A DNA stretch of 64,000 nt from Candidatus Pantoea persica. Lineage in GTDB: Bacteria; Pseudomonadota; Gammaproteobacteria; Enterobacterales; Enterobacteriaceae. Positions 30,901-40,813 of the stretch are shown one piece after another. How positions within the stretch are numbered: the first letter of the stretch is position 1; each line of letters opens with the position of its first letter. The notes under the pieces were generated by a model, which was not told the DNA's origin, made no database searches, and saw nothing but the letters and a program-made list of their open reading frames with translations. Where the stretch lies: NCBI RefSeq assembly GCF_013753875.1, contig NZ_SMDS01000016.1:124001-188000 (forward strand), given 5' to 3'. Both the position numbers and the translations under genes were made by a program.

Positions 30901-31328
30901 TCAGAGTGACTCCGTGCGCCAGAACAGCGCCTTGCTGCGCAGCAGCCCCCCCCCCCAGCCAGCCGCCGCTCAGCGGCAGCGCCAGACACAGCGTCCAATC
31001 GGGCTGCCAGGGAAAATCGAAGATCTTAAGCTGCAGCGCCCAGCGCCCCGCCGCATACGGCCGCCAGCAGCAGCACCGCCGGCCACTGGCCGATAATCAG
31101 CCGCTGCAGCGCCCGGCGCCCAGGGTTTTCAGCACCGCCACCAGATCGTAGCGGCTGCGGCAGTAGTGGCTCATCGCCAACGCGACGGCGGCGATCGCCA
31201 GCATCAGCGTCAGCAAGGCGGAGAGCAGCAAAAACTTCTGGGAGCGCTGCATCTAGCGCCCCAGCTCGTCTTCGGAATTATCCACGCTGATCCAGCGCTG
31301 GTCCGCTTTCAGCTGCGGCTGGATCCAG
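30901..31328 (-). pseudogene. ybbP: ABC transporter permease YbbP, small remnant
   Basis: Only two short stretches of the about 800-residue E. coli YbbP remain. One is [12 protein letters not shown], then TAG at 31253-31255, then [37 protein letters not shown], corresponding to a segment in the first half. The other is the extreme C-terminus DFPWQPDWTLCLALPLSGGWLG, ending TGA at 30901. A run of nine G/C pairs near 30950 and other indels add frameshifts. Most of the gene is deleted, and its 5' side is fused to the end of ybbA. Confidence 0.8.
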
Positions 31329-31739
31329 CGGTCGCAGCGCGCCGCCAGCTGTTCGTCATGGGTCACCAGAATCAGCGTGGTGGCGTAGTCGCGGTTAAAA
31401 AGAGCAGATCGGCGATGCGGTCGCCGGTTTTACGATCCAGATTGCCGGTGGGTTCGTCGGCAAACAGCAGGCCGGGGCGGCCGTTAAAGGCGCGTGCCAG
31501 CGCCACGCGCTGCTGCTCGCCGCCGGAGAGCTGCGCCGGCAGATGGCTGACCGCTCGCCCAGCCCCAGCTGCGTCAACAGCTTACGCGCCTGCTCGCGGC
31601 TCTGGCGATCGCTCTCGGCGCGCTGCTGTCTCGGCCCGTTTGACAATGAAGTCAACTCCGGTAAGGATGGACAACTGTGTTCACCCTGACCGACGGACTT
31701 TGTAAGACGATGAACTTCAGAAATGTTTTCCGCTGGCAT
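31329..31739 (-). pseudogene. ybbA: ABC transporter ATPase YbbA, Walker A region deleted
   Basis: ATG 31739 begins [21 protein letters not shown] as in E. coli YbbA (228 aa). About 90 residues including Walker A are then missing, and text resumes at [17 protein letters not shown]. The signature and Walker B ([23 protein letters not shown]) are in another frame, and the gene ends at [11 protein letters not shown] where it is fused to ybbP. The start overlaps divergent tesA by 30 bases, as in E. coli. Confidence 0.82.
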
Positions 31740-32332
31740 TATCCCTTAATGTTTTGCGTTCTTCTGCTGGCGTCGCGGTTAGCCGCTGCGAACACCCTGT
31801 TAGTTTTAGGCGATAGCCTGAGCGCCGGCTACCACATGCCGGTCAGCGCAGCCTGGCCGAGCCTGCTGAACAACAGCTGGCAGCAGCGGCCGAGCGTGGT
31901 GAACGGCAGCATCAGGGGCGATACCGCCGCGCAGGGCCTGGCGCGTTTACCGGCGCTATTAAAACAGCATCAGCCGCAGTGGGTGTTAATCGAACTGGGC
32001 GGTAACGACGGCCTGCGCGGCTTTCCGCCGCAGGCCATCGAGCAGGATCTGCGAAAAATCATCAACAACGTGAAGGCCGCCAACGCGCAGCCGCTGCTGA
32101 TGCAGGTGCGACTGCCCGCCAACTATGGACGGCGCTATACGGAAGCGTTCAGCGAGATCTATCCCAGGCTGGCACAGCAGTACAACATTCCTCTGTGCCC
32201 TTTTTCATGGAGCAGGTTTATCTGAAGCCGCAATGGATGCAGCAGGACGGCATCCATCCCAGCCCCGCTGCGCAGCCCTTTATCGCCAAGCTGATGACGA
32301 AGGCGCTGGCTCCCTTAGTTAAGCACGAGTAA
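31710..32332 (+). pseudogene. tesA: acyl-CoA thioesterase I / protease I / lysophospholipase, frameshifted
   Basis: MNFRNVFRWHYPLMFCVLLLASRLAAA is the signal peptide. The SGNH hydrolase blocks follow: GDSLSAGY (nucleophile Ser), IRGDTA, LGGNDGLRG. After YNIPLCPF near 32200 the frame is lost. FFMEQVYLKPQWMQQDGIHPSP (catalytic Asp-x-x-His) to KHE continues one frame over to TAA 32330-32332. A single-base loss removes the catalytic His. TesA is periplasmic and dispensable in E. coli. Confidence 0.9.
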
Positions 32333-32351
32333 CCGGGACGACGCGCGTTTT

Positions 32352-33137
32352 ATGGGTAAAGATATGCAAAAAACCATCGTGATTACCGGCTGTTCCAGCG
32401 GCATCGGTTTGGTCGCGGCGCAGGATCTGCTGGCGCGCGGCTATCGGGTAATCGCCGCCTGCCGCAAGCCGGAAGATGTGGCGCGGATGAGCGCGCAGGG
32501 CTTTATCGGCGTGGCGCTGGATCTCGACGACGCGGCGAGCGTCGACCGCGCCGCCTATGAAATTCTGGCGCTGACGGATCGCTGTCTGTTCGCGCTGTTT
32601 AACAACGGCGGCTTCGGCCTTTACGGACCGCTGCGCACGCTGTCGCGCCAGCAGCTGCAGCAGCAGTTCTCCACCAACTTTTTCGGCGCGCATCAGCTGA
32701 CGATGCGGCTGCTGCCCGCGCTGGAGGCGAGCGGCGACGCGCGCATTGTCAATACCAGCTCCGTGCTGGGGCTGATTTCCACCCCCGGCCGCGGCGCCTA
32801 CGCCGCCAGCAAATATGCGCTGGAGGCCTGGAGCGACGCGCTGCGTCTGGAGCTGCGCCGCAGCGGCGTGCGCGTCAGCCTGATTGAGCCGGGCCCTATT
32901 GCTACCCGCTTCACCGACAACGTCACCCAGGGCGAGCCGGGCAAGCCGATACGCAATCCCGGCATCGCCGCGCGTTTTACGCTGCCACCGCAGGCGATTC
33001 TGCCCAAGCTGCGCCACGCGCTGGAGAGTCCGCGCCCGCGCCTGCGCTATCCAGTGACGCTGGTCGCACACGCCATGAGCATCCTGAAACGGCTGCTGCC
33101 GGGCTGGATGCTGGATCGCATTTTGCGCAGCCACTGA
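32352..33137 (+). CDS. ybbO: short-chain dehydrogenase YbbO
   Basis: A 261-aa short-chain dehydrogenase (E. coli 269 aa) with cofactor motif TGCSSGIG, NNGGFG, and catalytic Tyr-Lys in GAYAASKYALE. E. coli YbbO is an NADP+-dependent aldehyde reductase. ATG 32352 is used; ATG 32364 (MQKTIVITG) is an alternative close to the conserved start. It is one of few intact genes between 31 and 38 kb. Confidence 0.92.
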   Translation: MGKDMQKTIVITGCSSGIGLVAAQDLLARGYRVIAACRKPEDVARMSAQGFIGVALDLDDAASVDRAAYEILALTDRCLFALFNNGGFGLYGPLRTLSRQQLQQQFSTNFFGAHQLTMRLLPALEASGDARIVNTSSVLGLISTPGRGAYAASKYALEAWSDALRLELRRSGVRVSLIEPGPIATRFTDNVTQGEPGKPIRNPGIAARFTLPPQAILPKLRHALESPRPRLRYPVTLVAHAMSILKRLLPGWMLDRILRSH

Positions 33138-33205
33138 GAATTCATCTTGAAGCGGGGCCGTCCGGCCCCATATTTTTTAAACACTTTTCGCAAAGAGACT
33201 GAGTC

Positions 33206-34044
33206 ATGTCCCCACAAGCTTCGATTATCGACATCAATGAATCCAACTTGCACCAGACGCTGGAACACTCCATGCAGATCCCGGTGCTGTTCTATTTCTG
33301 GTCGGAGCGTAGCCAGCACTGTCAGCAGCTGACGCCGCTGCTTGAGCGCCTGGCGTAGGAGTACGCCGGCCAGTTTATTCTCGCTAAGCTCGACTGCGAT
33401 AAAGAGCAGATGGTGGCGTTGCAGTTCGGCCTGCGCTCTATTCCGACGGTTTATCTGTTTCAGAACGGCCGGCCGGTAGATGGCTTCCAGGGACCGCAGC
33501 CGGAAGAGGCGGTGCGCGCCCTGCTAGAGAAGGTGCTGCCGCGCAAAGAGGAGCTGAAGGCGCAGCAGGCGCTGGCGCGCTGATGGACGAAGGCAAGCCG
33601 CTTGAGGCGCTGCCGCTGCTGAAAGAGGCGTGGCAGCTCAGCCGTCAGGCGAGCGAGATCGGCTTTCTGCTGGCAGAGGTGCTGATTATACTGAATCGCA
33701 GCGACGAAGCGGAAGAGGTGCTGGCGAAAGTGCCGCAGCAGGATCAGGATACGCGCTACCAGAGCCTGATGGCGCAAATCGATCTGCTGAAGCAGGCGGC
33801 GGACACACCGGAAATTCAGCAGCTGCAGGCGCAGCTGGAGATCGATCCGGCCAATGCGGAGCTGGCGGCGAAGCTGGCGCTGCAGCTGCATCAGGTCGGC
33901 CGCAGCAAAGAGGCGCTAGAGCTGCTGCTCGGCTTCCTGAAGCGCGATTTGAATGCGGCAGATGGTCAGGTGCGTAAAATGCTGCAGGAGATCCTGGCGG
34001 CGCTCGGCACCGGCGACGCGCTTACCGCTCGCTATCGCCGCTAG
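33206..34044 (+). pseudogene. cnoX: chaperedoxin CnoX (YbbN), stop and frameshift
   Basis: From ATG 33206, [30 protein letters not shown] gives the thioredoxin-like domain. Codon 51 is TAG (33356-33358), probably from Gln in LAQEY. The frame continues to [11 protein letters not shown] and a stop near 33580. One base over, [21 protein letters not shown] to [21 protein letters not shown] forms the TPR-like domain, ending RYRR at 34044. E. coli CnoX (284 aa) combines holdase and redox protection. Two independent lesions. Confidence 0.9.
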
Positions 34045-34135
34045 CTCTACACTCCTTGCTGTACTGATCCAGCCGCGCAGCCGCGTCCGGGACGAAGCGA
34101 CTCGGCCCGCTATTTAACAACCAGGAGGTTATATA

Positions 34136-35053
34136 TTGACAGTCATACCGGCGTTAATCGTGCTGGCGCTCGTCACGGTGTAGGCAGGCGTCAAAATCGT
34201 GCCGCAGGGCTACCAGTGGACCGTGGAGCGCTTCGGCTACACACCCGCACCCTGCACAGCCCGGCCTAAGTCTGGTGGTGCCCTTTATGGATTGCATTGG
34301 TCACAAGATCAATATGATGGAACGGGTGCTGAATATTCCCTCGCAGGAAGTCATCTACAAAGATAACGCCAACGCCAACGTCACCATCGACGCCGTCTGT
34401 TTTATCTAGGCGGTCGATCCGGCGCGCGCCGCTTATGAAGTCAGCAACCTCGAGCTGGCGATTATTAACCTCACTATGACCAATATTCGCACCGTGCTCG
34501 GCGGCATGGCGCTGGATGAGATGCTGTCGTATCGCGAAGACATCAACACCCGCCTGCTGCATATCGTCAACGGGGCGACTAACCCCTTGGGCGTGAAGAT
34601 TACCCGCATCGAAATTCGCGACGTGCGGCCGCCGCAGGAGCTGATCGCCTCCATGAACGCGCAGATGAGGCAGAGCGCACCAAGCGCGCCGACATTCTGG
34701 CGGCGGAAGGCGTGCGCCAGGCGGCGATCCTGCGTGCCGAGGGCGACAAGCAGTCGCGTATTCTCAAAGCCGAGGGCGAACGCACCTCGGCTTTTTTACA
34801 GGCGGAGTCGCGCGAACGCCAGGCGGAAGTGGAAGCGCGCGCCACGAAAATGGTCTCTGAGGGCATCGCGGCAGGCGATATTCAGGCGGTGAACTATTTT
34901 GTCGCGCAGAAGTATACCGACGCGCTGCAAAAAATCGGCGAAGCCAACAACAGCAAGGTGGTGGTGATGCCGCTGGACGCCGGCAGCCTGCTGGGCTCGG
35001 TCGCGGGTATCAGCGCGCTGCTTAAGGGCACATCCTCAGAGTCGAAACGCTGA
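34136..35053 (+). pseudogene. qmcA: SPFH-domain protein QmcA, multiple lesions
   Basis: The start is TTG 34136 after GGAGG. TAG at 34181-34183 ends the membrane segment. [17 protein letters not shown] leads into a frameshift. SLVVPFMD to VTIDAVCFI follows, with another TAG at 34407-34409 replacing a likely Gln. [30 protein letters not shown] to [17 protein letters not shown] then leads to another frameshift and the Ala/Glu-rich coiled coil [28 protein letters not shown]. The end SSESKR stops at 35053. E. coli QmcA (305 aa) is a membrane-bound SPFH protein linked to FtsH. Confidence 0.9.
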
Positions 35054-35383
35054 TGCTGGTGGAGATGATTGCCCATCCGCACTGGTTCTGGCTGACGCTG
35101 GGCGGGTTACTGCTGGCGGCGGAGATGCTCGGCACCAGCGGCTATCTGCTGTGGAGCGGGCTGGCGGCGGTGCTGGTGGGCGTCATTGAATGGTGCCTTC
35201 CTTTCAGCTGGACCGCGCAGGGCACGCTGTTCGCCCTGCTGACGCTGATTTGCGTCTATCTCTGGTACCCGCTGGATGCGCCACCTCGAGCGCAACCAGC
35301 AGCCCAACACGCTTAACCAGCGCGGCAGCCAGGTGATCGTCACGGGCATTGAGGGCATTATGCTGCGCATCCGGCCGCGCTAG
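35053..35383 (+). pseudogene. ybbJ: NfeD-like membrane protein YbbJ, frameshift and internal deletion
   Basis: The ATG overlaps the qmcA stop. MLVEMIAHPHWFWLTLGGLLLAAEMLGTSGYLLWSG to LICVYLWYPL matches the two N-terminal membrane segments of E. coli YbbJ (151 aa). A frameshift follows, then LNQRGSQV joins directly to VTGIEGIMLRIRPR. About 45 residues of the OB-fold domain are missing. The stop TAG at 35381-35383 overlaps the stop of convergent cueR. Confidence 0.85.
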
Positions 35384-35795
35384 CGCGACGGTTTTTTCTC
35401 TGCGCCGCCGCAGCCCGCCAGGTTGTTGATGAGCGGGCACTCCGCGCGCTCGTTGCCGGACAGGCGTCGGCCAGCGCCAGCAGGCGCAGGCGCATCGCCT
35501 GCAGCTATTCAATGTGCGCGGCGATCTCCCCGGCTTTCTGCAGGGTGCACGCCTTGACGTCGGCGCTGTGGCGCGCCGGGTCGTTGAACAGCGTGACCAG
35601 CTCGCGGCATTCGTCGAGCGTAAAGCCCACCTGACGTGCCTGGCGCAGCAGGTTGAGCTCATCGAGATGATGGGTGCTGTAGCAGCGATAGCCGTTGTCG
35701 CTGCGCAGCGGCGGCGTCACGACCCCCTTCTCTTCATAGAATCGGATCGTCTTACTGGTTAACCCGTTTTTTTTCGCCACATCGCTGATGTTCAC
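35380..35795 (-). pseudogene. cueR: copper efflux regulator CueR, amber stop
   Basis: GTG 35795, preceded by GAGGAG, begins [24 protein letters not shown], a MerR-type DNA-binding domain. TAG at 35505-35507 stands where E. coli has Glu in HIEELQ. The rest (LQAMRLRLLALADACP) follows, then a shift before CPLINNLAGC. The metal-loop Cys of E. coli CueR (Cys112, Cys120) lie in this damaged end, so copper sensing is lost. It is divergent from copA with the operator still in place. Confidence 0.88.
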
Positions 35796-35844
35796 GCTGC
35801 TCTCCTCTGAAAAATCGCTCGCGGCCGATACTGATAAAAATAGT

Positions 35845-35875
35845 TTAACCTTCCCCTTGATGGAAAGTTTAGCCT
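35845..35875 (+). promoter_or_regulatory. CueR-type promoter of copA
   Basis: TTAACC (35845-35850) and TAGCCT (35870-35875) are separated by 19 bases, the overlong spacer typical of MerR-family activation. The spacer holds the dyad CCTTCCCC-TTGA-TGGAAAG, close to the E. coli copA operator. It remains recognisable although both CueR and CopA are broken. Confidence 0.75.
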
Positions 35876-35931
35876 GTATCACGAGTGATAAAAAGCTCGC
35901 ATTGCTAACTGCAACACAACAGGAGCAGACT

Positions 35932-38321
35932 ATGTCTCACACTATTTCTCTGGCGCTGGAAGGCCTCTCCTGCGGCTACTGCGTCAAACGCGTGAAAGAG
36001 GCGCTGGAACAACACGAGGATGTCGAACAGGCCAGCGTCACCCAGCAGGAGGCGTAGGGTTACCGGCAGCGCCGACGCCGCCGTGCTGATCGCTACCGTG
36101 GAAGCGGCGTGCTATCACGCCGCGCTGGCGAGCGACAGCCGCCCAAAGCCTGAGTAGTTGACAGCTTCAGAGCCGCCGCCGGAGGCACTGACAACAGTGG
36201 CGGAACCCCAACCGGCAATCGCGCCTGAATCCGCGCAGTTTCTGCTTATCGACGGCATGAGCTGCGCTAGCCGGGTGGAAAAGGCGCTGGAAAAGGTACC
36301 CGGCGTCTCGCAGGCGCGCGTCAATCTGGGTGAGTGCAGCGCGCTGGTGATGGGCGAGGCGTCGGCGCAGCAGCTGGTTAAGGCCGTCGAGGCGGCGGGC
36401 TACCACGCTCAGCCGGTTGAGAATGAGCAGGAGCGGCGCGACAAACAGCAGCGCAGCGCGCGCAAGGCGATGCGGCGCTTTAGCTAGCAGGCTGCGCTGG
36501 CGTTCGGCATGCCCCTGATGATTTGGGGCATGCTCGGCGACAATATGATGCTGAGCGACGCCAACCGTAGCCTCTGGCTCGCCCTCGGCGTCGTCACGCT
36601 GCTGATTATGGGTGGCGGGCGGTCACTTCTATCGCAGCGCCTGGCGCAGCCTGCGCAGCGGCAGCGCCACCATGGATACGCTGGTGGCGCTCGGCACCGC
36701 CGCGGCCTGGATCTACACCTTCAGCGTGGCGCTCTGGCCGGACTTTTTTCTGCTGCAGGCGCGCCATCTCTATTTTGAAGCCAGCGTAATGATTATCGGC
36801 CTGATTAACCTCGGTCACGCGCTGGCGCGCCTCGTCAGCGAGCAAGGCGAACGGCTGGTGCCGCTCAGCGCGGTACAGCCAAGCATGACGCTGCGGCTGA
36901 CCGCTGGCGATCGCGTGCCGGTAGACGGCGATATCGTCGAGGGCGAAGCCTGGCTGGATGAGGAGGCGATGCTCACCGGCGAAGCTGTGCCGCAGGGCAA
37001 GTGCGCAGGTGACAGGGTCTACGCCGGCACGCTGGTGCAGGATGGCGCGGTACGCTTTGCGGCACGCGCCACCGGCCAGCATACGGCGCTGTTGCGTATT
37101 ATCCAGCTGGTGCGCCAGGCACAGAGCAGCAAGCCCGACGTGGGCCGCCTCGCCGACCGCATTTCGGCGGTGTTCGTGCCGGTGGTGGTGGCCATCACCT
37201 TGATTAGCGCGGCCGTCTGGTATTTCGTCGGGCTACAGCCGCAGATCGCCTATACACTGGTGATCGCCACCACGGTGCTGATTATCGCCTGCCCCTGTGC
37301 GCTGGGCCTCGCAACGCTGATGTCGATTATCGCCGGCGTCGGCCGCGCCGCCGAGCTGGGCGTGCTGGTGCACGTTGGTGTTCGATAAAACCGGCACGCT
37401 CACCGCGGGCACGCCGCAGGTGGATGAGGTAGTGACGTGGCGCGGTCAGACGGCGTGACGCCGTTCTGCAGGCCGCCGCCGCGCTGGAGAACAACGCCAG
37501 CCACCCGCTGCCGCAGGCGATCGTCGCCGTAGCGGGCACGACCGCCGCAGGCGAGATTGCGCAATTTCGTACAATACGCGGCCAAGGGGTGAGCGGCATA
37601 CTCGACGGCAGGCCGCTGCTGCTGGGTAACGTTGCGCTGATGCAGGCGCACCATATCGATCTGCAGGCGGCGCTGCAGGATATTACGCGCTTGTCGCATC
37701 AGGGCGCGACGCCGGTGCTGCTGGCGCAGGCGGGCGAGCTGATCGGGCTGATTGCGCTGCGCAACCAGTTGCGTCCGGAGAGCAAAGCGGCGCTGCAGCG
37801 GCTGCGCCAGGCGGGCTACCGCCTGATGATGCTGACCGGCGATCGTGAAGAGACCGCGCGCTATTGCCGCCGAAGCGGGCATCGACGAGGTGATCGCTGG
37901 CGTACTGCCGGAGGCGAAGGCGCAGACCATCGCCGTGCTGCAACAGCAGGGCCGCCGCGTCGCCATGGTCGGCGACGGCATTAACGACGCGCTGGCGCTG
38001 GCGGATGTCGGCATCGCCATGGGCGGTGGCAGCGACGTGGTGGTAGAGACAGCGCCCATCACGCTGATGCGCGCCGATCTCCACAGCGTCGCCGACGCGC
38101 TTGCCCTCGCCAGCGCGACGCTGCGCAATATTCGTCAGAATTTGCTGGGCGCCTTTGTCTACAACAGACTCGGCATTCCGCTGGCGGCGGGCGTGCTTCA
38201 CCCGCTGACCGGCGCGCTGCTCAGCCCGGTGGTGGCAGGCGCGGCAATGGCGCTGTCCTCCATTACAGTGGTCGGCAACGCCAACCGCCTGCTGCGCTTT
38301 CGGCCGACAGCGCGACAATAG
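35932..38321 (+). pseudogene. copA: Cu+-exporting P1B ATPase CopA, heavily degraded
   Basis: ATG 35932 follows AGGAG. The first metal domain ([15 protein letters not shown]) is intact and then the frame breaks at about 36055. In the second domain the CxxC is CASR (GMSCASR). TAG at 36155-36157 and TAG at 36485-36487 interrupt it; the latter is Trp in E. coli (RFRWQA). Further frameshifts occur near 36615, 37375 (before the phosphorylation motif DKTGTLT), 37458 and 37860. About 20 residues are missing after [13 protein letters not shown] is present in the membrane (ACPCALGLA). Copper export is lost. Confidence 0.92.
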
Positions 38322-38389
38322 CCCTCCCTGCCCTGCCTTTCAGCAGTGGGAATCGCTAGCATGGCGTTTTGACTGAGGAAGGAGAGGGA

Positions 38390-39199
38390 ATGAGAGGCAG
38401 CATTTGGCGCAGCGTGCACGGGCTGTTCAGTCAGTTTTTTCCCGCCAGCTACCGCTGGCCTGCCCAGGACATCCGGCTGGACGATCGCCTGCTGCACCTG
38501 GTCGGCAGCATTCATATGGGCACGCGCGATATGCAGCCGCTGCCGGAGCGCCTGCTGCGACAGCTGCAACAGGCGGATACGCTGATTGTCGAGGCGGATA
38601 TTACTCAGGGCGGTTCGCCGTTCGACGAAGCTGACCCGCGCGCGCCGCTGGAGACGCGGTTAACGGCAGCGGACCGGGAGCGACTCGAGGCGCTGTGCGG
38701 CGAGCTTCATCTGTCGCCGGCGATGTTTGACGCCCTGCCCACTTGGCAGATCGCACTGATGCTGCAGGCGCAGCAGGCGCAGCGACTTGGCCTGTGTCCC
38801 GATTACGGCATTGACTTTCAGCTGCTGCAGGCGGCGAAAGGTATGAACAAACAGGTCATCGAACTGGAAGGCGCAGCGGTGCAGATTGCGCTTCTCAAGT
38901 CGCTGCCGGATGACGGCATGGCGCTGCTGCAGGATACCCTGACGCACTGGCACACCAACGCACGTCTGCTGCAGATGATGGTGAGCTGGTGGCTGGACGC
39001 GCCGCCGCGCCAGCCAAAGCTGACGCTGCCCTCGATGTTCAGCTCAGCGCTTAACGACGCGCTGATCACGCATCGCAACGCGCAGTGGCGTGATCGCCTT
39101 CACGCACTGCCGTCCGGGCGCTATATCGTGGCAGTGGGGGTGCTGCATCTCTATGGCGTTCAGAATCTGCCCGATATGCTGCAGCAACAAAAAAAGTAG
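38390..39199 (+). CDS. ybaP: TraB/GumN-family protein YbaP
   Basis: A 269-aa protein (E. coli 264 aa) starting at ATG 38390 after GGAGAGG. TraB-family landmarks are LVGSIHMGTRDM near the N-terminus, LIVEAD, YGIDFQLLQAAK, VIELEG, and the C-terminal VAVGVLHLYG. The family has an Eps/Tiki-like metal-protease fold, but the function of YbaP is unknown. No N-terminal signal sequence is evident. It ends in a native TAG. Intact between copA and ybaK remnants. Confidence 0.88.
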   Translation: MRGSIWRSVHGLFSQFFPASYRWPAQDIRLDDRLLHLVGSIHMGTRDMQPLPERLLRQLQQADTLIVEADITQGGSPFDEADPRAPLETRLTAADRERLEALCGELHLSPAMFDALPTWQIALMLQAQQAQRLGLCPDYGIDFQLLQAAKGMNKQVIELEGAAVQIALLKSLPDDGMALLQDTLTHWHTNARLLQMMVSWWLDAPPRQPKLTLPSMFSSALNDALITHRNAQWRDRLHALPSGRYIVAVGVLHLYGVQNLPDMLQQQKK

Positions 39200-39360
39200 G
39201 CCGGTATTGCTATCTGCTCGTCAAAGAGGAATTTTTTATGATTTTGGTTATCACTCAGACCGTCGGCTGGCGCGGAGCAAATTCTCCTCTAAAGCATAAA
39301 TTTTCGCCACCATTAATTTATCGAATTTTGTAATAAGATTAATCCTATAAAAGATGATTT

Positions 39361-39837
39361 ATGACGCCTGCGATAAAACTGCTGGAAAAACAAAAGGTCC
39401 CCTTTACGCTTCACCCCTACGAACACGACAGCCATGAAAAAATTTTGGCGATGAAGCGTACGCAAGCTGAATCTCGACGCCCGACAGGTTTATAAAACCC
39501 TGCTGGTGGCGCTGAACGGCGAGGCGCAGCGGCTGGCGGTGGCCGTCACGCCGGTCTCCGGGCAGCTGGATTTGAAAAAGGTCGCCAGGGCGCTGGGCGC
39601 GAATAAGGAGGATATGGCCGACCCGCAGCTGGCGCAGCGCGTTACCGGCTATCTGGTGGGCGGCACAGCCCGCTGGGCCAGAAAAAGCGCCTGCCGACGG
39701 TGATTGACAGCTCCGCCGCCGGGTCCGCCACCATCTTTATTTCCGGCGGCAAGCGCGGGCTGGATATTGAGTTGGCGGCGCAGGATCTGGCGCGTCTGCT
39801 CAACGCGACGCTGGCGGATATCGCGCGGCGCGACTAG
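39361..39837 (+). pseudogene. ybaK: Cys-tRNA(Pro) deacylase YbaK, frameshifted
   Basis: ATG 39361 gives [23 protein letters not shown], then a frameshift near 39450. [38 protein letters not shown] to GYLVGG follows, then another shift, then [31 protein letters not shown] and IARRD ending TAG 39835-39837. E. coli YbaK (159 aa) hydrolyses Cys mischarged on tRNA-Pro. The 3' end is the first unit of a three-copy tandem repeat. Confidence 0.9.
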
Positions 39838-39928
39838 CCGCTGTGCAGCGCTGGCGAACATCTGCGGTGCGACTAACCGCTGTGAAGCGTTAGCGAACAT
39901 GCGCGGCGCGACCAGCCGCTGTGCTGCC
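39811..39928 (+). repeat. three-copy imperfect 39-40-bp tandem repeat at the ybaK 3' end
   Basis: The units are 39811-39850, 39851-39889 and 39890-39928. They share the pattern CTGGCGAACAT...GCG(A/G)C...AGCCGCTGTG..GC. The first unit contains the last codons and stop of ybaK. The copies have diverged at several positions. Confidence 0.8.
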
Positions 39929-39962
39929 TACGCGCCCCCCGCGCAAAACGCGACAGCGTGCG

Positions 39963-40725
39963 CTAGCTATGCGGCCTGGCGCAGAGCTGATCGATCATCC
40001 AGCGCCCGGCCGGACCCGGCGGATTGCGCCGCGACTAGACCGCCTCTACCGCAATATGCTGCGGCCAGCCCGGCAGCATCAGCTCCTGCAACACCTGATG
40101 GCCAAACTGCCTGACCAGCCAGCGCGGCAGAACGCTCCAGCCAAACCCCTGCTCCGCCATCTCCAGCAGCAGCAGCAGCAGCAAATAGGTCGGCGCCGAC
40201 CAGACGCGTCCCGACGGCGCGGCCGCGCGCGGCTCGCCTCAGGTGTTCAGCCGCACCTGCCGCACCTGCCGCACCTGCCGCACCTGCTCCAGCGCGCTCT
40301 CCGTCAGATCGGACTGCCGCGGCAGCGTTGGCTGGACGCACACCACGCCCAGATGAATACGTCCCGCCTGCAGCAGATCGAGCACGTCGGCGTCTTCGGC
40401 GATCACGCACTCCAGCTCGATCTCGGGATAGTGCGCGTCGAACTGCTTCAGCAGCTGCTCGTGGTGCTGGGTCTGCCAGAAGTCGGAGACCGCGAAGCTG
40501 AGCCGCGGTTCTACGCCCTGCGCCAGCACGCGCCTGCCCTGATCGGTCAGGATCAGCTGGCGTCTGCGGCGATCAAACAGCTTAAAGCCAAGAATCGTCC
40601 TCCATTCCGGCTACCGCCATGCTGATGGTTGACTGGCTTTTGCCCAGCGCGCACGTCGCTTCGGATAAAGAGCCGCTGCTGACGGTCTGTACAAAGGCTT
40701 CAAGGGATTCCAGGGAGTATCGCAT
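39963..40725 (-). pseudogene. LysR-family regulator divergent from a PACE pump (AceR-like), degraded
   Basis: ATG 40725 begins MRYSLESLEAFVQTVSSGSL-SEATCALGKSQSTISMAVAGME, a LysR helix-turn-helix, and is then interrupted. The effector domain follows in other frames: LSFAVSDFWQTQHHEQLL, YPEIELECVIAEDADVLDLLQAGRIHLGVV, and WSVLPRWLVRQ. It includes a four-fold 9-bp repeat and a CAG run. AceR-type LysR proteins activate adjacent PACE efflux genes, and the divergent gene here is of that family. The C-terminal limit is approximate. Confidence 0.8.
40251..40286 (+). repeat. four copies of a 9-bp unit
   Basis: CCGCACCTG is repeated four times in tandem inside the LysR pseudogene. On the coding (minus) strand it reads (QVR)4 and keeps the frame. 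It is a slippage-type microsatellite. Confidence 0.95.
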
Positions 40726-40813
40726 TTTAATCCATCGCTTTTATCGATAGGTCATCATTTTATCTTATCACTACGGGATGGCAGAATGCCCGCCTGACTC
40801 ATGGAGGTGGATA

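Noticed and set aside
40251..40286. Short CRISPR-like repeat array
   Set aside because: The 9-bp units are directly adjacent without spacers and lie in a coding remnant. No CRISPR array or cas gene is visible anywhere in the window.
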